Below are positions 1 through 8,132 of a DNA stretch of 64,000 bases, piece after piece. The position numbers were made by a program, and so were the translations under genes. The DNA is from Solirubrobacter ginsenosidimutans (lineage in GTDB: Bacteria > Actinomycetota > Thermoleophilia > Solirubrobacterales > Solirubrobacteraceae). The stretch covers positions 372,001 through 436,000 of the forward strand of contig NZ_JAPDOD010000002.1 in assembly GCF_027587205.1 (NCBI RefSeq), written 5' to 3'. Below the pieces are notes generated by a model. It was not told the origin of the DNA. It made no database searches and saw nothing but the letters and a program-made list of their open reading frames with translations. How positions within the stretch are numbered: position 1 is the stretch's first letter; each line of letters begins with the position of its first letter.

Positions 1-792
1 CCCTTCGACGGTCGCGCGCAGGGCGTCGGCGGGCAACGCGGGACGAGCCGGAGCGGCGGCGGGTGACGAGAGCGCGTCGGCGGGCGATGAGGCCGTGGCG
101 GCGGGGGACAACGGCGCGCCGGCGGGCGATGAGGCCGTGACGGCGGGCGACAACGGCGTGGCGGCGGGCGCGGCCAGGCCATCGGGCGCCTCGTGCTCGC
201 GCCACACCGCGATCGCCACCGTCGTGGGCAGGCGCCAGTGGGCCGCTTCGGCGGCCGCGGCCACCGCGCCCGCATCGGGCGCCGGTGTCGCGACGAGCAG
301 CTCGGCGAGTGAACGGCGGCGGCGTTCCAGCTCGCCCGCCCGCTCCGCCTGCTCGCGCGCGAAGCCCTCCGCCGACTCCGCGGAGAGCTCGTCGACGTAG
401 GCGAAGATCGCCTCGGCCAGCACGACGAGGGTCTCCGGTGCCAGCCCCGCCTCCAACCCCAGCGCGGCCAGCCGCCGCCACGCCACCCGCGCGCCGGTTC
501 GGTAGGCCGACAGCAGCGCGTCCAACGACCGACCCGCGCGGACCTCGCGGCGGCCGAGGTCCACCGCGACCGCCCCGCGGACCGCCACCGCGCCCCCGCG
601 CGAGAGCTCGACGAACTCCGCCAAAGCGCTGTGCACGCCCCGCCGCACCGCTCCCGACCCGCGGGCCAGGGGCCGGGCGTACTCCGGGACGTCGGCGGCG
701 ATCGCGGCGACGATCTCGTCGGCCAGCGCCGGAAGATGAGCGGCGAGCACATAGGCCTCGCCTGGAAGTTCCGGAAGTTGTACGAGATTCAT
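1..792 (-). CDS. PucR-family transcriptional regulator, N-terminal part (cut by window edge)
   Basis: The minus-strand frame is open from ATG at 792 to base 1, giving 264 codons with no stop, so the gene continues outside the window. The N-terminal half (about residues 1-190) reads like the RsbRD_N-type domain common in actinobacterial PucR/CdaR regulators, including YARPLA, RAGRSLDALLSAYRTGARVA and FAYVDELSAESAEG. A stretch like the start of the GGDEF-like domain follows (WRLPTTVAIAVWREHEAP). That domain is interrupted by a Ser-Pro-Ala-rich low-complexity segment encoded by imperfect 42-bp repeats. The C-terminal helix-turn-helix typical of the family would lie outside. The gene is divergent from the acyl-CoA dehydrogenase 70 bp away and may regulate it (inference). 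Confidence 0.75.
   Translation of the reverse strand, partial: MNLVQLPELPGEAYVLAAHLPALADEIVAAIAADVPEYARPLARGSGAVRRGVHSALAEFVELSRGGAVAVRGAVAVDLGRREVRAGRSLDALLSAYRTGARVAWRRLAALGLEAGLAPETLVVLAEAIFAYVDELSAESAEGFAREQAERAGELERRRRSLAELLVATPAPDAGAVAAAAEAAHWRLPTTVAIAVWREHEAPDGLAAPAATPLSPAVTASSPAGAPLSPAATASSPADALSSPAAAPARPALPADALRATVEG
79..162. repeat. 42-bp imperfect tandem repeat inside the PucR gene
   Basis: Two adjacent copies start at 79 and 121 with the core GGCGGGCGATGAGGCCGTG. Related GGCGGGCGACAACGGCG segments follow each. The period keeps the reading frame and encodes a Ser-Pro-Ala/Gly linker within the regulator. Confidence 0.6.
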
Positions 793-862
793 AAGTTCTG
801 CATCCCGTGAGCGCGCACACCCACAAGATACGGCGCGCTTTCATCCATATTGTTTAGATCCT

Positions 863-2119
863 ATGGCGAGTGAACCTTTGGAGGCAGTAACCGAGCCCTT
901 GTCCCAGGGCTCGTTCTCGATGGAGCTCAATCAGGACCAGCTCGACGTGCGCGAGTGGGTCCATGGCTTCGCGGAGAACGTCGTCCGGCCGGCAGCGGCC
1001 GAATGGGACGAGCGCGAGGAGACGCCCTGGCCGCTGATCCAGGAAGCGGCGAAGATCGGGCTCTACAGCTTCGAGGCGCTCGCGCAGTTCTACGCGGACG
1101 AGACGGGGCTGATGCTGCCGATCGTCAACGAGGAGCTGTTCTGGGGCGATGCGGGCATCGGCATGTCGATCATGGGCACGACGCTGGCCGTCGCCGCGAT
1201 CTTCTCCTCCGGCACCGGCGAGCAGTTCGGCGAGTGGGTCCCGCAGTGCTACGGCACTCCTGATGACCCGAAGGTCGCCGCGTTCTGCGTATCGGAGCCG
1301 GACGCGGGCTCCGACGTCAGCTCGCTGAGAACCCGGGCGAAGTACGACGAGAAGACCGACGAGTGGGTCATCAACGGCCAGAAGGCGTGGGCGACCAACG
1401 GCGGGATCTCCGACGTGCACGTGGTGATCGCGTCCGTCGACCCTGAGCTCGGTGCCCGCGGCCAGGCCGGCTTCATCATCCCGCCCAACACACCCGGCCT
1501 GAGCCAGGGCACGAAGGTCAAGAAGCACGGCCTGCGCGCGTCGCACACCGCCGACGTCTTCCTCGACGACGTCCGCCTTCCCGCGCGGATGGTGCTCGGC
1601 GGCAAGGAGAAGCTCGACGAGCGCCTGGCCCGCGCGCGCGAGGGCACGCGCGGGAACCGGCAGGCGGCGATGCAGACCTTCGAGGCCACGCGCCCGAGCG
1701 TCGGCGCCCAGGCGATCGGCATCGCCCGCGCGGCGTATGAGTACTCGCTGCAGTACGCCAAGGACCGCAGCCAGTTCGGCCGCGCGATCATCGAGAACCA
1801 GGCGATCGCCTTCGCGCTGGCCGACATGCGGATGGAGATCGACGCCGCCCGCCTACTCGTCTGGCGCGCGTCCTGGATGGGCCGCACCGGGCGCAAGTTC
1901 GAGGCCGCCGAGGGTTCGATGAGCAAGCTCAAGGCGGGTGAGGTCGCCGTGTGGGCGACCGAGCGCGCGATCCAGATCCTCGGCGGGAACGGCTACACCC
2001 GCGAGTTCCCGGTCGAGCGGATGCACCGCGACGCGAAGATCTACACGATCTTCGAGGGGACCTCGGAGATCCAGCGCCTGGTCATCAGCCGCGCCATCTC
2101 CGGCGTCCACATCCGCTGA
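863..2119 (+). CDS. Acyl-CoA dehydrogenase family protein
   Basis: This 418-aa flavoenzyme would oxidise an acyl-CoA to the 2-enoyl-CoA. It shows the family layout: N-terminal helical domain, middle beta domain with AFCVSEPDAGSDVSSL and INGQKAWATNGG, and a C-terminal helical domain with RSQFGRAIIENQAIAFALAD and the ETF-linked signature ILGGNGYTREFPVERM. The catalytic glutamate is probably Glu398 in IYTIFEGTSEIQ. The start is uncertain. ATG 863 gives a 19-residue extension, while ATG 920 (MELNQDQ) begins where homologous domains usually begin. A 7-bp inverted repeat at 893-912 (GAGCCCT/AGGGCTC) lies just upstream of the second ATG and would be leader RNA if that start is used. Substrate chain length cannot be read from the sequence. 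Confidence 0.9.
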   Translation: MASEPLEAVTEPLSQGSFSMELNQDQLDVREWVHGFAENVVRPAAAEWDEREETPWPLIQEAAKIGLYSFEALAQFYADETGLMLPIVNEELFWGDAGIGMSIMGTTLAVAAIFSSGTGEQFGEWVPQCYGTPDDPKVAAFCVSEPDAGSDVSSLRTRAKYDEKTDEWVINGQKAWATNGGISDVHVVIASVDPELGARGQAGFIIPPNTPGLSQGTKVKKHGLRASHTADVFLDDVRLPARMVLGGKEKLDERLARAREGTRGNRQAAMQTFEATRPSVGAQAIGIARAAYEYSLQYAKDRSQFGRAIIENQAIAFALADMRMEIDAARLLVWRASWMGRTGRKFEAAEGSMSKLKAGEVAVWATERAIQILGGNGYTREFPVERMHRDAKIYTIFEGTSEIQRLVISRAISGVHIR

Positions 2120-2134
2120 GCTCTTAACGAACAA

Positions 2135-2157
2135 GGGCCCCGGCAGCGCCGGGGCCC
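2135..2157. terminator. Bidirectional terminator-like hairpin
   Basis: GGGCCCCGGC at 2135-2144 pairs perfectly with 2148-2157 around a 3-nt loop. It lies between the convergent stops of the acyl-CoA dehydrogenase (2119) and the secreted protein (2181). There is no T-run on either side, so it is either a weak intrinsic terminator or a transcript-end protector. Confidence 0.6.
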
Positions 2158-2180
2158 CTGGATTCGTTACCCCGTTGGAC

Positions 2181-4085
2181 TTACGGAGCGGTGGTGGACA
2201 GCGTGAACGTCAGCGTCTTGGCGTAGTTGCCGGAGCGCAGGACGTCCGCGGCGCCGATCGCCTGGCGGAAGCCGATCGTGACGAGGTCGCCGTTGACCGG
2301 GCCCGTGTAGCTGAGCAGGTTCAGCGGCGTGCCGGTGACCTCGGCGAGGGGCGCGTAGGCCTGCGTCGGGTTGCTCGCGTTGATCGCCCGCGCGTTGAGC
2401 GGGGACGGGAGCGAGAACGCGCCGTTGACCAGATGGCCCGGAGCGACGGTGGCCGGGTCGCTGACCGAGAGGGTCGCGTCGCCGGCGGTGCTGACCACGG
2501 ACGCCGCGACGGCCGTCTCGTAGGACTTGGCGACGGTCGGGGCGAACGTGCCGAAGCTGCCCGGCTGCGACGGCAGGCTGAGCGCCAGCATGCTCGGGAC
2601 GTTGCCGCCCACGGTGCTGATCGCGTCGCCCGTGCTGGTGCCGGCGAGCGGCACGACCTCCATCGCGTCGTCCGAGTTCGAAGCGAACGTCAGGCGGGCG
2701 AGGGACGTGTAGTTGGTGCGGGTCGGCTTGAAGCCGACGTTGATCGTGCACGTGCCGGCGGCGACCGCGGCAGCGGTCTCGTCAGCGGGCGTCGTCGGAT
2801 CGTCGGCCACCGCGGCCTTGGCCGCGGCCAGGGTCTTGCCGGAGCAGTCCTGGCTGACGATCGCGAAGTCGTCACGCGTCGTGTTGCCGCCGTCGTCGGC
2901 GTTGGCGGCGAGCGCCGGCGCGGCCGAGGTGAAGACGAGCGGCGCGTCACCGGTGTTGGTGACCGTGATCGGCTTGACGTTGTCGGCGGCCGCCGTACCG
3001 GCGGGCACCGACGTGAACTGCGGCGAGCGCGCGTACGCGACCGGAGCCGGGTCGCCCTGGAGGGCGGCGAAGCTCTTGTCGGCCGACGTGAACGGGTTGA
3101 AGCCGCCGTTGTTGCCCGGGGTGACCGGGTCGTACTCGTAGAGGTAGTAGCGGACCTTGTTCTTGGCCGCGGCGAAGATCGGCGCGAAGTTGATGTCGCC
3201 GTCGCCCAGGGCGCGCAGGTCGGCCGTGCCGGCCGCCGGACGCGGGTTGACGACGTCCTTGACGTGGAAGCTGATGACACGCGCCACGTAGGTCGGGTTG
3301 CTCACCAGGTTCACGACGTCCTGCAGGGTCGAGCCGGAGACGGCCCAGCCGAGGTCGATCTGCGCCTTGACGTAGCGCGGATCGGTGTGGTCCATCAGGA
3401 ACTGCCACTGCGTCTTCATCACGCCGGCGTCGTTGATCTTCGCGGTGAAGGACGACGCGTGGTTGTGGAAGTACGCCGGGCCGACGCCGGCCTCGACCGA
3501 GCGCTTGCCGATGCGGTTCATCTGCTGCGCGTTGATCAGGTTCTGCTGCAGGCTCGTGCTACCGGCGTTGAGCGGGTCCGCCGCGCCGATCACTTCCTGG
3601 CCGAGGATGCGTGCCGCCTCGATCTCCTGGCCCCAGTTGCCCTCGGCGAGAGTGCCGTGGCGGGAGACGAAGCGCAGGCCGTACTGGTCGCCGCGGGCGC
3701 GCAGGTCCTGCAGGCCGGCGGTGTTCAGCGGCGTCGCCGGGTTGGAGCCGGGGAACGGCGCTCCCGGGTAGCCGTAGAGCTCGACGTTGCGGACGTTCTT
3801 AGACGCCAGGTACGCGAACGTGCGCGTCAGGCGGCTGTCCGTGGTCGACGGGGCGGGCGGAGCCACGCAGTCCGTCGTGGGCGGCGCGGGCGCCGCGGGG
3901 CAGGTGATCTCACCGGCGCCACTGGAGATGTAGTTGCTCCAGTCGTAGAGCTGCACGCCCATCTGGCCCGACGGCGCGCCCGCGCCGAGGTCAGCGGGGC
4001 GTTGTGCCTGCGCCGTGGCGGCGCATGACAGAATCGCGCCCGCAGCCACAATGGCCGCGCCGACGCGCACACCGAATCCGTTCAA
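2181..4085 (-). CDS. Secreted sugar phosphate isomerase/epimerase-like TIM barrel with choice-of-anchor domain
   Basis: This 634-aa protein starts with a clear signal peptide (about residues 1-28, ending ATAQAQ). Residues of about 40-330 resemble the xylose-isomerase-like TIM barrel of sugar phosphate isomerases/epimerases: GMQLY-like start GQMGVQLYDWS, FHNHASSF, QIDLGWAV, ISFHVKDV and YYLYEYD. A beta-rich domain of the choice-of-anchor D/ASH type follows (FTSVPAGTAAADNVKPITVTN; LVFTSAAP; CTINVGFKPT). The C-terminal 130 residues are Ala/Ser/Thr-rich and unassigned. A good RBS (GAGGAGA) precedes ATG 4085. The protein is probably exported and may act on an extracellular carbohydrate, but no substrate can be named. 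No LPXTG or membrane anchor is visible. Confidence 0.8.
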   Translation of the reverse strand: MNGFGVRVGAAIVAAGAILSCAATAQAQRPADLGAGAPSGQMGVQLYDWSNYISSGAGEITCPAAPAPPTTDCVAPPAPSTTDSRLTRTFAYLASKNVRNVELYGYPGAPFPGSNPATPLNTAGLQDLRARGDQYGLRFVSRHGTLAEGNWGQEIEAARILGQEVIGAADPLNAGSTSLQQNLINAQQMNRIGKRSVEAGVGPAYFHNHASSFTAKINDAGVMKTQWQFLMDHTDPRYVKAQIDLGWAVSGSTLQDVVNLVSNPTYVARVISFHVKDVVNPRPAAGTADLRALGDGDINFAPIFAAAKNKVRYYLYEYDPVTPGNNGGFNPFTSADKSFAALQGDPAPVAYARSPQFTSVPAGTAAADNVKPITVTNTGDAPLVFTSAAPALAANADDGGNTTRDDFAIVSQDCSGKTLAAAKAAVADDPTTPADETAAAVAAGTCTINVGFKPTRTNYTSLARLTFASNSDDAMEVVPLAGTSTGDAISTVGGNVPSMLALSLPSQPGSFGTFAPTVAKSYETAVAASVVSTAGDATLSVSDPATVAPGHLVNGAFSLPSPLNARAINASNPTQAYAPLAEVTGTPLNLLSYTGPVNGDLVTIGFRQAIGAADVLRSGNYAKTLTFTLSTTAP

Positions 4086-4167
4086 TGCTGTTTCTCCTCA
4101 CTCCCGGCCGCGCGACCCCCGCGCTGCCGAATTAGACCCAGAAACCCCATATCTACAACAGTGCAAA

Positions 4168-4196
4168 GCTATACCAAATTGACGGCGGATCGGCAA
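4168..4196 (-). promoter_or_regulatory. Candidate sigma-70-type promoter for the secreted TIM-barrel gene
   Basis: Read on the minus strand, TTGCCG (4191-4196) and TATAGC (4168-4173) are separated by 17 bp. They lie in an AT-richer 146-bp divergent intergenic region, about 80 bp upstream of ATG 4085. Confidence 0.4.
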
Positions 4197-4231
4197 ACTT
4201 TCGCCTCACCAACGTACAAAACAGGACGCTG

Positions 4232-4867
4232 ATGGATCTCGACTCGATCGAAGTCCGCGTGTTGGGGTGCCTCATCGAGAAGCAGCGGACCACCCCAGAC
4301 GCGTATCCCTTGAGCCTCAACGCCCTGCGGCTCGCCTGCAATCAGAGCACCAATCGCGACCCCGTCGTCGCCTACGACGAGGAGATCATCCGCGGCGCGC
4401 TGCACCGGCTCGGGCGGCGGCGCTTCACGCGGCTGACCACCGGGCACACCAGTCGCGCCGCGAAGTACCGGCATCTGCTGGATGAGGAATTGCGGATCGA
4501 TCGAGCAGAACAGGCCGTGCTGGCGGTGCTGCTCCTGCGCGGCGATCAGACCCCCGGCGAGCTCAAGCAGCGCACCGAACGCATGCAGCCGTTCGACAGC
4601 ATCGACGAGCTCGACGACGTCCTCACCAGCCTGATCGACCGCGGGTACGTCGTGCAGCTCGCCCGCCGTCCCGGCCAGAAGGAGGAGCGCTTCCACCACA
4701 CGCTCTCCGACGAGGCCGACGACGTCGAGGCGCCGGCGCTCGCCGCGCCCGCCGCGGCCGTCGTCCCACCGCCGCCGCGCCGCGACGAGCGGCTGGACAA
4801 GCTCGAGCGTGAGGTGGCCGAACTGCGCGCGGAGGTCGCCGCGCTGCGGGCCGACCTCGGCGCGTGA
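4232..4867 (+). CDS. YceH/DUF480 (UPF0502) family protein
   Basis: This 211-aa protein has the start typical of the family: VRVLGCLIEKQRTTPDAYPL, then LNALRLACNQSTNRDPV. The family folds as two winged-helix domains. The second is seen around LLRGDQTPGELKQRTERM and EELDDVLTSLIDRG-like text. The last 35 residues form a charged heptad stretch (LDKLEREVAELRAEVAALRADL) after a Pro-rich linker, probably a short coiled coil. The molecular function of YceH proteins is not established. The stop overlaps the GTG of the next gene by 4 nt (GTGA), so the two are probably translated together. Confidence 0.88.
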   Translation: MDLDSIEVRVLGCLIEKQRTTPDAYPLSLNALRLACNQSTNRDPVVAYDEEIIRGALHRLGRRRFTRLTTGHTSRAAKYRHLLDEELRIDRAEQAVLAVLLLRGDQTPGELKQRTERMQPFDSIDELDDVLTSLIDRGYVVQLARRPGQKEERFHHTLSDEADDVEAPALAAPAAAVVPPPPRRDERLDKLEREVAELRAEVAALRADLGA

Positions 4868-5511
4868 GTACCTTCGAGGTTCCACCGGAGCGCCTCGGCG
4901 CGTGGCTCGCCCGCTGGGCGCAGGAGCACGACGCCATCCGCACCGAGACGCGTCCCGGCCGCGTGACGTTCACCGGCGCCGACGGAGCGACCGTCATCGC
5001 CGAACCACCGTTCCCGCCGCTCGCTTCGCACCCGCCGATCGAGCGCTTCGCACCGGAGCCGCTGCTCGAGCACGCGCGGCGCGACCGGATCGTCGGCGTC
5101 CTGCTGGTGCGCCTCGGCGGGTACGCGGCGGGTGTCTTCAACGGCCGGCGTCTGGTCGACTCCAAGGTCGGGACCCGCAATGTCCACGGCCGCAGCGCGG
5201 CGGGCGGGCAGAGCCAGAAGCGCTACGAGCGGCGCCGCGACGGGCAGTCGCGACAGGCGCACGACGCGGCGGCCGAGGCCGGCGCGGGCGTGCTGCTGAA
5301 CCACTTCGAGGACCTCGAAGCCGTGGTCCTCGGCGGCGACAAGTTCGCGCTCGCCGCCGTACTCGAGGACCCGCGCCTGCGCAAGCTGTCCCGGCTCACC
5401 ACGGAGCGGGTGCTCGACGTACCGGATCCCCGCTTGGCCGTCCTGCGTTCGACACCTGATCAGTTCCGATCCACGATTCTCCAGACACTGGACCCTCGGT
5501 CAGCCCCGTAG
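4864..5511 (+). CDS. acVLRF1-type peptidyl-tRNA hydrolase (Vms1-like release factor)
   Basis: This 215-aa protein matches the actinobacterial Vms1-like release factor family, which shares an eRF1-like fold and hydrolyses peptidyl-tRNA on obstructed ribosomes. The signature is KVGTRNVHGRSAAGGQSQKR (101-120). GGQSQ at 114-118 is the counterpart of the catalytic glutamine loop. An HFEDLEAVVLGGDKFALAAVL segment follows, as in eRF1 domain 3-like folds. The GTG start at 4864 overlaps the yceH stop (GTGA). The pairing with YceH hints at a translation-related role for both, but that is inference. Confidence 0.85.
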   Translation: MSTFEVPPERLGAWLARWAQEHDAIRTETRPGRVTFTGADGATVIAEPPFPPLASHPPIERFAPEPLLEHARRDRIVGVLLVRLGGYAAGVFNGRRLVDSKVGTRNVHGRSAAGGQSQKRYERRRDGQSRQAHDAAAEAGAGVLLNHFEDLEAVVLGGDKFALAAVLEDPRLRKLSRLTTERVLDVPDPRLAVLRSTPDQFRSTILQTLDPRSAP

Positions 5512-5537
5512 AAGACCGCACCGTGTAATGTCGCGCG

Positions 5538-5630
5538 ATGCTCGTCATCGCTGTGACAACTTGGGTCTGGGTGTGCGCCATCTTCGCGCTCGTGGCCCTG
5601 CTGGTCGTGGCGATCGCTCGCCGCGCGTGA
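5538..5630 (+). CDS. Small single-span membrane protein (30 aa)
   Basis: ATG 5538 opens a 30-codon frame ending in TGA at 5628-5630. After a short N-terminus, residues 9-27 (WVWVCAIFALVALLVVAIA) form one hydrophobic helix, followed by Arg-Arg-Ala. This is the usual positive-inside pattern of a single-span microprotein. It sits alone between acVLRF1 and the convergent UGPase gene. It resembles the 27-aa membrane ORF at 16356 in size and design but not in sequence. Translation is unproven. Confidence 0.45.
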   Translation: MLVIAVTTWVWVCAIFALVALLVVAIARRA

Positions 5631-5633
5631 GGA

Positions 5634-7004
5634 CTACAGCTCCGCGCCGTCCTCGACGGTGCGCGGCCCGGTGAGCTTGACGTCGCCGCGGGCGACCACG
5701 CCCGCGCCGAAGCGCACGTCGCCCTCGACCTCGAAGCGGTCGCACGCCACCAGCGAGGGCGGGCCGTCCGGGAAGCGCTCCTCGAAGTCGCGCAGGAGCT
5801 TGAAGTAGTCGGGGTCGAGCGCGACGAAGGGCACCGTGGTGCGGTCGCCGGCCAGTACGACGCGGGCGTCGGCGGTCAGCTCGTAGGCGTCGGAGCGCAG
5901 CGCGAGCAGGTCGTCGGTCGTCTTGACCGGCGCGAATCGCCGGCGCGGGACGCGCAGCGCGCGGGCGCCCTCGAAGACCTCGATCGCCGCGCCCATCGCG
6001 GTCTCGATCTGGTAGACGGCCGGGGAGGACTTGTCGCTCGGGTCGACGGTCTTGGCGTTGCGGATCATCGGCAGTCCGAGGACGCCGTCGCGCTCGCGCA
6101 TCGCGGCATCCAGTGCGCGCAGGCTGATCCAGAGGTTGTTCGTGTTGACGTAGCGGTGACGGCCGATGTCCTGCAGCGCGGCGAGGTCCTCCTTCGGCGT
6201 CTGGGCGGTCTCGCGCAGCACGAGCCGGCCGTCGGAGCGCCGGCGCGCGATGTGCCCGCCCTTGCGGTCGGCCTCGGTGCGGTCGGTGACCTCCATCGCG
6301 AACGGCACGTTCTCCGCCCGCATCCAGGCGAGGATGCGGGTGTCCAGGACCGCGCCGAGATTGTCTGAGTTGGCCATGAACGCGTACTCGAAGCCGCGCT
6401 CGAGCAGCGACTCGAGCATCCCCGAGGTGACGAGCGCGGTGTAGAGGTCGCCATGCCCGGGCGGGCACCATTCCAGGCCGGGATCGTCGGGCCACGAGGC
6501 GGGTGTGAGCCCGTCGACCAGCAGCTTGGGCTCCTTGTTCTGCAGGAAGTCCAGCGGCAGGCCGACGTCCAGACCGGGATGCTCGCTCAACGCCGCGAGC
6601 GAGTCGTCGCGCGTCGAGAACGAATCCATCAGCACGAGCGGAAGCCGGGCGTCGTGCGCCTCGCGCAGCGCGAGCACCTGGCGGGCGATGATGTCGAGGA
6701 AGCTGAGCCCGTCCTTGGCCTCGAGCACCGACTTCGCGCGCGAGAGCCCCATGCTCGTGCCGAGGCCACCGTTGAGGCGCAGCACGATCGCCTTCTGCAG
6801 CGCGTCGCGCTCGGCGCCGGGATCGGACGGCAACTCGTCGAACTCGACCGGGTCCGTCACCGGCTCGATCGAAGCCTCGGGCATCAGCCCGGTCTCACCC
6901 GCCTCGAGTTGGCGGTAGTAATGCTCGAAGGCGCGGATCGCCGCTTCCGCGACGCCTTCGGAGCGCATCTTCTCGACGCCGGCGCGCAGGCCCTCCTCGC
7001 TCAC
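5634..7004 (-). CDS. UTP--glucose-1-phosphate uridylyltransferase (UDPGP/UGP2 type)
   Basis: This 456-aa protein belongs to the eukaryotic-like UDPGP family, unlike the GalU type of most bacteria. It would make UDP-glucose from UTP and glucose-1-phosphate. The nucleotide-binding loop is LNGGLGTSMG (77-86), followed by the Lys-containing RAKSVLEAKDG. Other family marks are LPLDFLQNKEPKL, WCPPGHGDLYTAL, ANSDNLGA, GGHIARR, VNTNNLWI and the C-terminal FEVEGDVRFGAGVVARGDV beta-helix turn. GTG 7004 overlaps the stop of the upstream NYN gene (GTGA), which fixes the start and implies an operon. Confidence 0.88.
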   Translation of the reverse strand: MSEEGLRAGVEKMRSEGVAEAAIRAFEHYYRQLEAGETGLMPEASIEPVTDPVEFDELPSDPGAERDALQKAIVLRLNGGLGTSMGLSRAKSVLEAKDGLSFLDIIARQVLALREAHDARLPLVLMDSFSTRDDSLAALSEHPGLDVGLPLDFLQNKEPKLLVDGLTPASWPDDPGLEWCPPGHGDLYTALVTSGMLESLLERGFEYAFMANSDNLGAVLDTRILAWMRAENVPFAMEVTDRTEADRKGGHIARRRSDGRLVLRETAQTPKEDLAALQDIGRHRYVNTNNLWISLRALDAAMRERDGVLGLPMIRNAKTVDPSDKSSPAVYQIETAMGAAIEVFEGARALRVPRRRFAPVKTTDDLLALRSDAYELTADARVVLAGDRTTVPFVALDPDYFKLLRDFEERFPDGPPSLVACDRFEVEGDVRFGAGVVARGDVKLTGPRTVEDGAEL

Positions 7005-7366
7005 GGCGGGGACTCTAGCCGCCGCCTGAACGTGCCCGCGCCTTCCACCGCGGCGCCGAGCGCGCGTACGCGCGAGACCAGTTCGGCGTCGGAGGTCACG
7101 ACGAGCGCGTCGGGGTCGGTTTCGACGAGCCGGACGATCTCGTCGTCGGCCGCATTGCGCCCGCGTCGCGGCGCGCGGACGACGGTCACGGATCCGACCG
7201 TGCCGAGCAGATCGTCGGGTCCGGTGTCGAGCACGACGGTGACTGGCTCGTCGCCGGCCCATGCCGAAACCTGATCGACCAGCTTTCTCGTCGCGCCCTC
7301 ACGGTCGCGCCACCAGCCGTCGGGCCGGGAGCCGATGACGTTCATCGCGTCGATCAACCAGCGCAT
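7001..7366 (-). CDS. NYN/PIN-like domain ribonuclease-like protein (YacP-type)
   Basis: This 121-aa protein begins MRWLIDAMNVIGSRPDGWWRD, the start of NYN domains such as YacP (Rae1). The acidic residues that line a PIN-like metal site are present: D6, N9 (in DAMN), VVLDTGPDD, and AADDEIVR and VVTSDAEL later. Family members cleave RNA, some on the ribosome, but the target here is unknown. The start at 7366 is the first ATG before the DAMN motif. A longer frame would run into the divergent gene. It overlaps the UGPase start by 4 nt. Confidence 0.75.
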   Translation of the reverse strand: MRWLIDAMNVIGSRPDGWWRDREGATRKLVDQVSAWAGDEPVTVVLDTGPDDLLGTVGSVTVVRAPRRGRNAADDEIVRLVETDPDALVVTSDAELVSRVRALGAAVEGAGTFRRRLESPP

Positions 7367-7367
7367 G

Positions 7368-7379
7368 AGAATTAATTCT
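7368..7379. promoter_or_regulatory. 12-bp perfect palindrome between divergent genes
   Basis: AGAATTAATTCT is a perfect palindrome beginning 2 bp upstream of the NYN start codon, in a 40-bp divergent spacer. Its AT content stands out from its surroundings. It may be an operator or part of a promoter. Confidence 0.35.
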
Positions 7380-7406
7380 GGATTCTCACTCAAGGACCGT
7401 GGACGT

Positions 7407-8132
7407 ATGGCCGATGGGGTGATCAATCCAATGCGCGTCGATACGTCTCTCCTCCAAGGCATCACCGCGGCGAACCAGGCAACCCAGGTCTCCACCGCCT
7501 CGCTGAAGTCTTCCGGCACCACCACCTCGTTCTCGAGCCAGCTCAAGGCGGCTACTGAGAAGGAAACGACCAAAGCCGTCCCGGGCACCAACTACGCCGA
7601 GATCCTCACGGGTCCGCGTGCGGGCCTGTACCTGAATACGGGCGGCGGGCCGCGTGATGGTGAGGCGTTCGTGCTGGTCAAGCATGACGGCAAGGAAGAC
7701 CACATCTACGGGACCGGCGACGATCGCAAGGTCATCAGCGTCGGCGGCTCGAGCTCCTCCGACAGCTCGGACACGAGCACGGACACCTCCTCGACCGCCG
7801 GGTCGACGTCCGAGAAGGCGCCGTCGAGCGAGAAGACCAAGCCGATCGAGGGTCGCGCCTACGCCGACATCACCGCCGGCCCACGCAAGGACCTGTACTT
7901 GAACACGAGCGGCAACGCCCGTGACGGCAAGACCTTCGTCCTCGTCAAGAAGGAAGACCGCGAGTACCACATCTATGGCACCGGCAAGAATCGTGAGGTC
8001 TTCGGCGTGAAGATCCCGACGGCGGCGCCCTCGACCGACTCGACCACCTCGACCGCGCCCACCTCCGACTCCACGGCGGCCACCGGCGACACCACCACCG
8101 GCTCGCTCGTCACGAGCAACCCCACTTCCTAG
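7407..8132 (+). CDS. Hypothetical protein with an internally duplicated 50-residue unit
   Basis: From ATG 7407 the protein has 241 residues; ATG 7431 (MRVDTSLLQG) is an equally possible start. No signal peptide or membrane helix is seen. Two copies of one unit are clear. The first runs YAEILTGPRAGLYLNTGG to HIYGTGDDRKV. The second runs YADITAGPRKDLYLNTSG to HIYGTGKNREV. They are joined by a Ser/Thr/Asp linker, and a second Ser/Thr-rich tail ends the protein. The N-terminal Ser/Thr/Gln-rich 45 residues recall unfolded secretion-type leaders, but no family is recognised. The stop shares the tetranucleotide CTAG with the convergent oxidase gene (8129-8132). Confidence 0.7.
   Translation: MADGVINPMRVDTSLLQGITAANQATQVSTASLKSSGTTTSFSSQLKAATEKETTKAVPGTNYAEILTGPRAGLYLNTGGGPRDGEAFVLVKHDGKEDHIYGTGDDRKVISVGGSSSSDSSDTSTDTSSTAGSTSEKAPSSEKTKPIEGRAYADITAGPRKDLYLNTSGNARDGKTFVLVKKEDREYHIYGTGKNREVFGVKIPTAAPSTDSTTSTAPTSDSTAATGDTTTGSLVTSNPTS

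Noticed and set aside
285..794. Long Pro/Arg-rich plus-strand ORF in the first 800 bp.
   Set aside because: It is antisense to a well-formed PucR coding region, and the sequence is low-complexity Pro/Arg, typical of shadow frames in GC-rich DNA.
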